This document shows, piece by piece, positions 62,901 through 64,000 of a DNA stretch of 64,000 bases. The stretch's first letter is position 1; each line of letters starts with the position of its first letter. The notes beneath the pieces were generated by a model. It was given only the letters and a program-made list of their open reading frames with translations. It did not search any database and was not told where the DNA came from. The translations under genes were made by a program, and so were the position numbers. Where the stretch lies: assembly GCA_016801845.1 (NCBI GenBank), contig CM028921.1:14015275-14079274 (forward strand), given 5' to 3'. This DNA is from Polydactylus sextarius (taxonomy: Eukaryota; Chordata; Actinopteri; Polynemidae).

Positions 62901-63485
62901 GCACAGAAAGAGACATTTTTACAGCTTTGATCTGAATGCTTTAGTTTGTTTATGAAACTTTTAGTCTGCGGCTGCAGGTTGTCAGTAAACACGCGCAGTG
63001 TTTCAGTAATTTCTTTCCTGTGGAAGTTCAGATTTGACTCTCAACCTGGAGAATAACTCAGTGTATCTCAGTATAAATGTCCCACAATGTATCTCACCAG
63101 GCCTCTGCCCAGGTAGCGGTGGACGAAGTCCTTCCAGCTGATCTCTCTGCCGCTGTCTCTGAAGTAGAAGTAGAGCAGGATTGATGTGACTCCGGCAACA
63201 GTGATCGCCATGTAACGGAACTCCCTGTTGTCCCAGGGGACGTCGCCCTGACAACAAATCAAAATTTAAATGATCGTTTTGTCTCTAAAACATTAAACCT
63301 CTGAACATTGACATAAACAGCCTGAGACATAAACACACTCTGTTGATTTGATTTAAACTTTTACATGTTGGTGCTTTGTGATTGATTTTGATTTGATACT
63401 GAACTGTCACAAACCTTCTGCATCCGGCTCCACCAGTCTTTTCCTCCTCCTCTCTTCCCTCCTCCTGGTCGTCCTCCTCCTCCAT
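58148..63485 (-). CDS. afg3l1: AFG3-like mitochondrial AAA+ metalloprotease (m-AAA protease subunit), 3' fourteen exons
   Basis: Mitochondrial inner-membrane ATP-dependent zinc protease that degrades misfolded membrane proteins and processes imported ones. Exons in transcript order: 63485-63415, 63247-63098, 62898-62827, 62578-62454, 62107-61837, 61520-61383, 61279-61126, 60649-60542, 60448-60323, 60146-60036, 59933-59818, 59557-59357, 59260-59066, 58375-58148. They sum to 2066 nt, 687 residues plus stop after a split codon; the family is about 790-800 residues, so roughly 100 N-terminal residues lie beyond the window. YFYFRDSGREISWKDFV, RDMFAMARK, VNGSEF and REQLFDRMCMMLGGRVAEE favour AFG3L1 over AFG3L2. 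All introns are GT-AG and short. Confidence 0.9.
58376..59065 (-). other. afg3l1: Last intron of afg3l1
   Basis: 690 bp between GTGAGA (minus strand, ending the ATG exon at 59066) and CTCAG before 58375. Nothing recognised inside. Confidence 0.7.
60036..61520 (-). CDS. afg3l1: afg3l1 AAA+ ATPase domain exons
   Basis: Walker A GPPGTGKT is in exon 61520-61383, Walker B CILFIDEIDAVGRKRG in 61279-61126, and the second region of homology TNRPDILDPALMRPGRFDRQ in 60649-60542 (arginine-finger region intact). The lid follows in 60448-60323 and 60146-60036 (NVCNEAALIAARH). No disabling change is visible, so ATPase activity is predicted intact. Confidence 0.93.
60701..61107. mobile_element. MITE in an afg3l1 intron
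   Basis: The left end, CCACACATGGCCGGGTATTT, and the reverse complement of the right end, TACACACGTGGCGGGTATTT, are terminal inverted repeats. The interior (AAACAGCATTTTCACTGTCA) matches a repeat type common in fish. It makes up about 407 of the 476 bp of this intron. No coding capacity and no clear target duplication. Confidence 0.6.
61648..61749 (+). repeat. 38-bp-arm inverted repeat (hairpin) in an afg3l1 intron
   Basis: Arms 61648-61685 and 61712-61749 with a 26-nt loop. 34 pairs are Watson-Crick, and the other four are G-T on the plus strand, so RNA read from the plus strand could pair over all 38 positions. RNA from the afg3l1 sense strand would have four A-C mismatches. Confidence 0.85.
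61837..63485 (-). CDS. afg3l1: afg3l1 N-terminal part: glycine-rich segment, two membrane helices, intermembrane-space domain
   Basis: The first exon in the window encodes a Gly/Arg-rich linker then KDWWSRMQK; the next gives DVPWDNREFRYMAITVAG and the first membrane helix (TVAGVTSILLYFYF). Exons 62898-62827 and 62578-62454 carry the intermembrane-space domain (NKQFVRVILVPG, YVWFNIGSVDTFERNLE). Exon 62107-61837 holds the second helix (SFLPTMLVIGYLLF), a Gly-rich stretch and the start of the AAA domain (DVAGCEEAKLEILEFVNFLK). Confidence 0.9.
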
Positions 63486-64000
63486 CTGCAACTCACATAC
63501 TTTAATCTCAGGGGATCATTCAATCTTTTAAAGTTAATGTGCCTTTTTCTGAACTGAAGACGTCTTCTAACACTCAACACATCCAAAGAGCTTTTATTTT
63601 TGATCAGTCTTCTGTTGTTTACTGCTGCTGTGAAAAAACTCAACTCACACTGGATTTGTTAACTTAATGACTGGGGTCATGTGACTGTGCAGAGAGGCAG
63701 ACAGCAGCTGAAAATGTGTTTGACGTGATCGGGTCTTATGTGTGAGACGGTAATGTCTTTTCTGCCCAAAGTTTAAAAACAGAAAGTGATCTCAGGGCTA
63801 AAGGTGTCACAACATGTGTCTGATCACTTCGACGACTGACTACTCAAACATCAGTCACATGGATACTTTCCAATAATGGTAAATATCTTCATATAACACA
63901 CTGCTGCAACATATGAAATGGTCAACATGTCATGATTAAACTGTTAATTAAACAGCTTCTACGTGTCAGTTTTGCTGTCTAATCTGGATTCTTGTCAAGA
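63486..64000. other. afg3l1 intron at the right edge
   Basis: The exon ending at 63485 has a consensus acceptor (GTTGCAG on the minus strand), so this stretch is intron. No further exon is visible; the mitochondrial targeting exon(s) must lie beyond 64000. Confidence 0.6.

Overview
The window is nuclear DNA of a ray-finned fish, most likely a percomorph teleost. This rests on vertebrate intron/exon structure, very abundant (CA)n, (GT)n, (CT)n and (TA)n microsatellites, fish-type dispersed repeats with Tc1, hAT and non-LTR retrotransposon remnants, and protein sequences that match vertebrate families but differ from mammals at many residues. No species can be named.

Layout. (1) 1-3037: intergenic and 5' flank. 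(2) 3038-54068, plus strand: a complete 40-exon coding model of cacna2d4, the voltage-gated calcium-channel auxiliary subunit alpha2delta-4. All exons keep frame (3300 nt, 1099 residues plus stop). (3) 24682-26523, minus strand: a three-exon gene, lrtm2, of 401 residues, lying wholly inside cacna2d4 intron 27. This reproduces the LRTM2-in-CACNA2D4 nesting known in other vertebrates. (4) 54069-58147: the convergent intergenic space. (5) 58148-63485, minus strand: fourteen 3' exons of afg3l1, a mitochondrial inner-membrane AAA+ metalloprotease. Its first exon(s), with the mitochondrial targeting region, lie beyond the right edge.

The rest is intronic or intergenic DNA with transposable-element remnants. 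These include a hAT element with perfect 8-bp target duplication and a surviving BED-finger ORF (47297-48227), a decayed Tc1-like element with long inverted repeats (42385-43390), an L2/Rex1-like LINE fragment (about 39200-40965), two short fragments of another LINE's reverse-transcriptase end, a Harbinger-like element, a MITE filling most of one afg3l1 intron, and several families of fish dispersed repeats.

The three genes are not a pathway. cacna2d4 and lrtm2 encode cell-surface proteins (extracellular GPI-anchored, and single-pass leucine-rich-repeat). afg3l1 encodes a housekeeping mitochondrial quality-control protease and is simply a convergent neighbour. I see no bacterial-type system, CRISPR array or new multi-gene system. 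The most notable observations are an AT-AC (U12-type) intron near the end of cacna2d4, in-frame microexons including a five-residue one absent from human alpha2delta-4, UG-repeat splice acceptors in the VWA domain, a palindromic OTX/CRX-type site upstream of cacna2d4, and a 38-bp hairpin in an afg3l1 intron that pairs fully only when read from the strand antisense to that gene.
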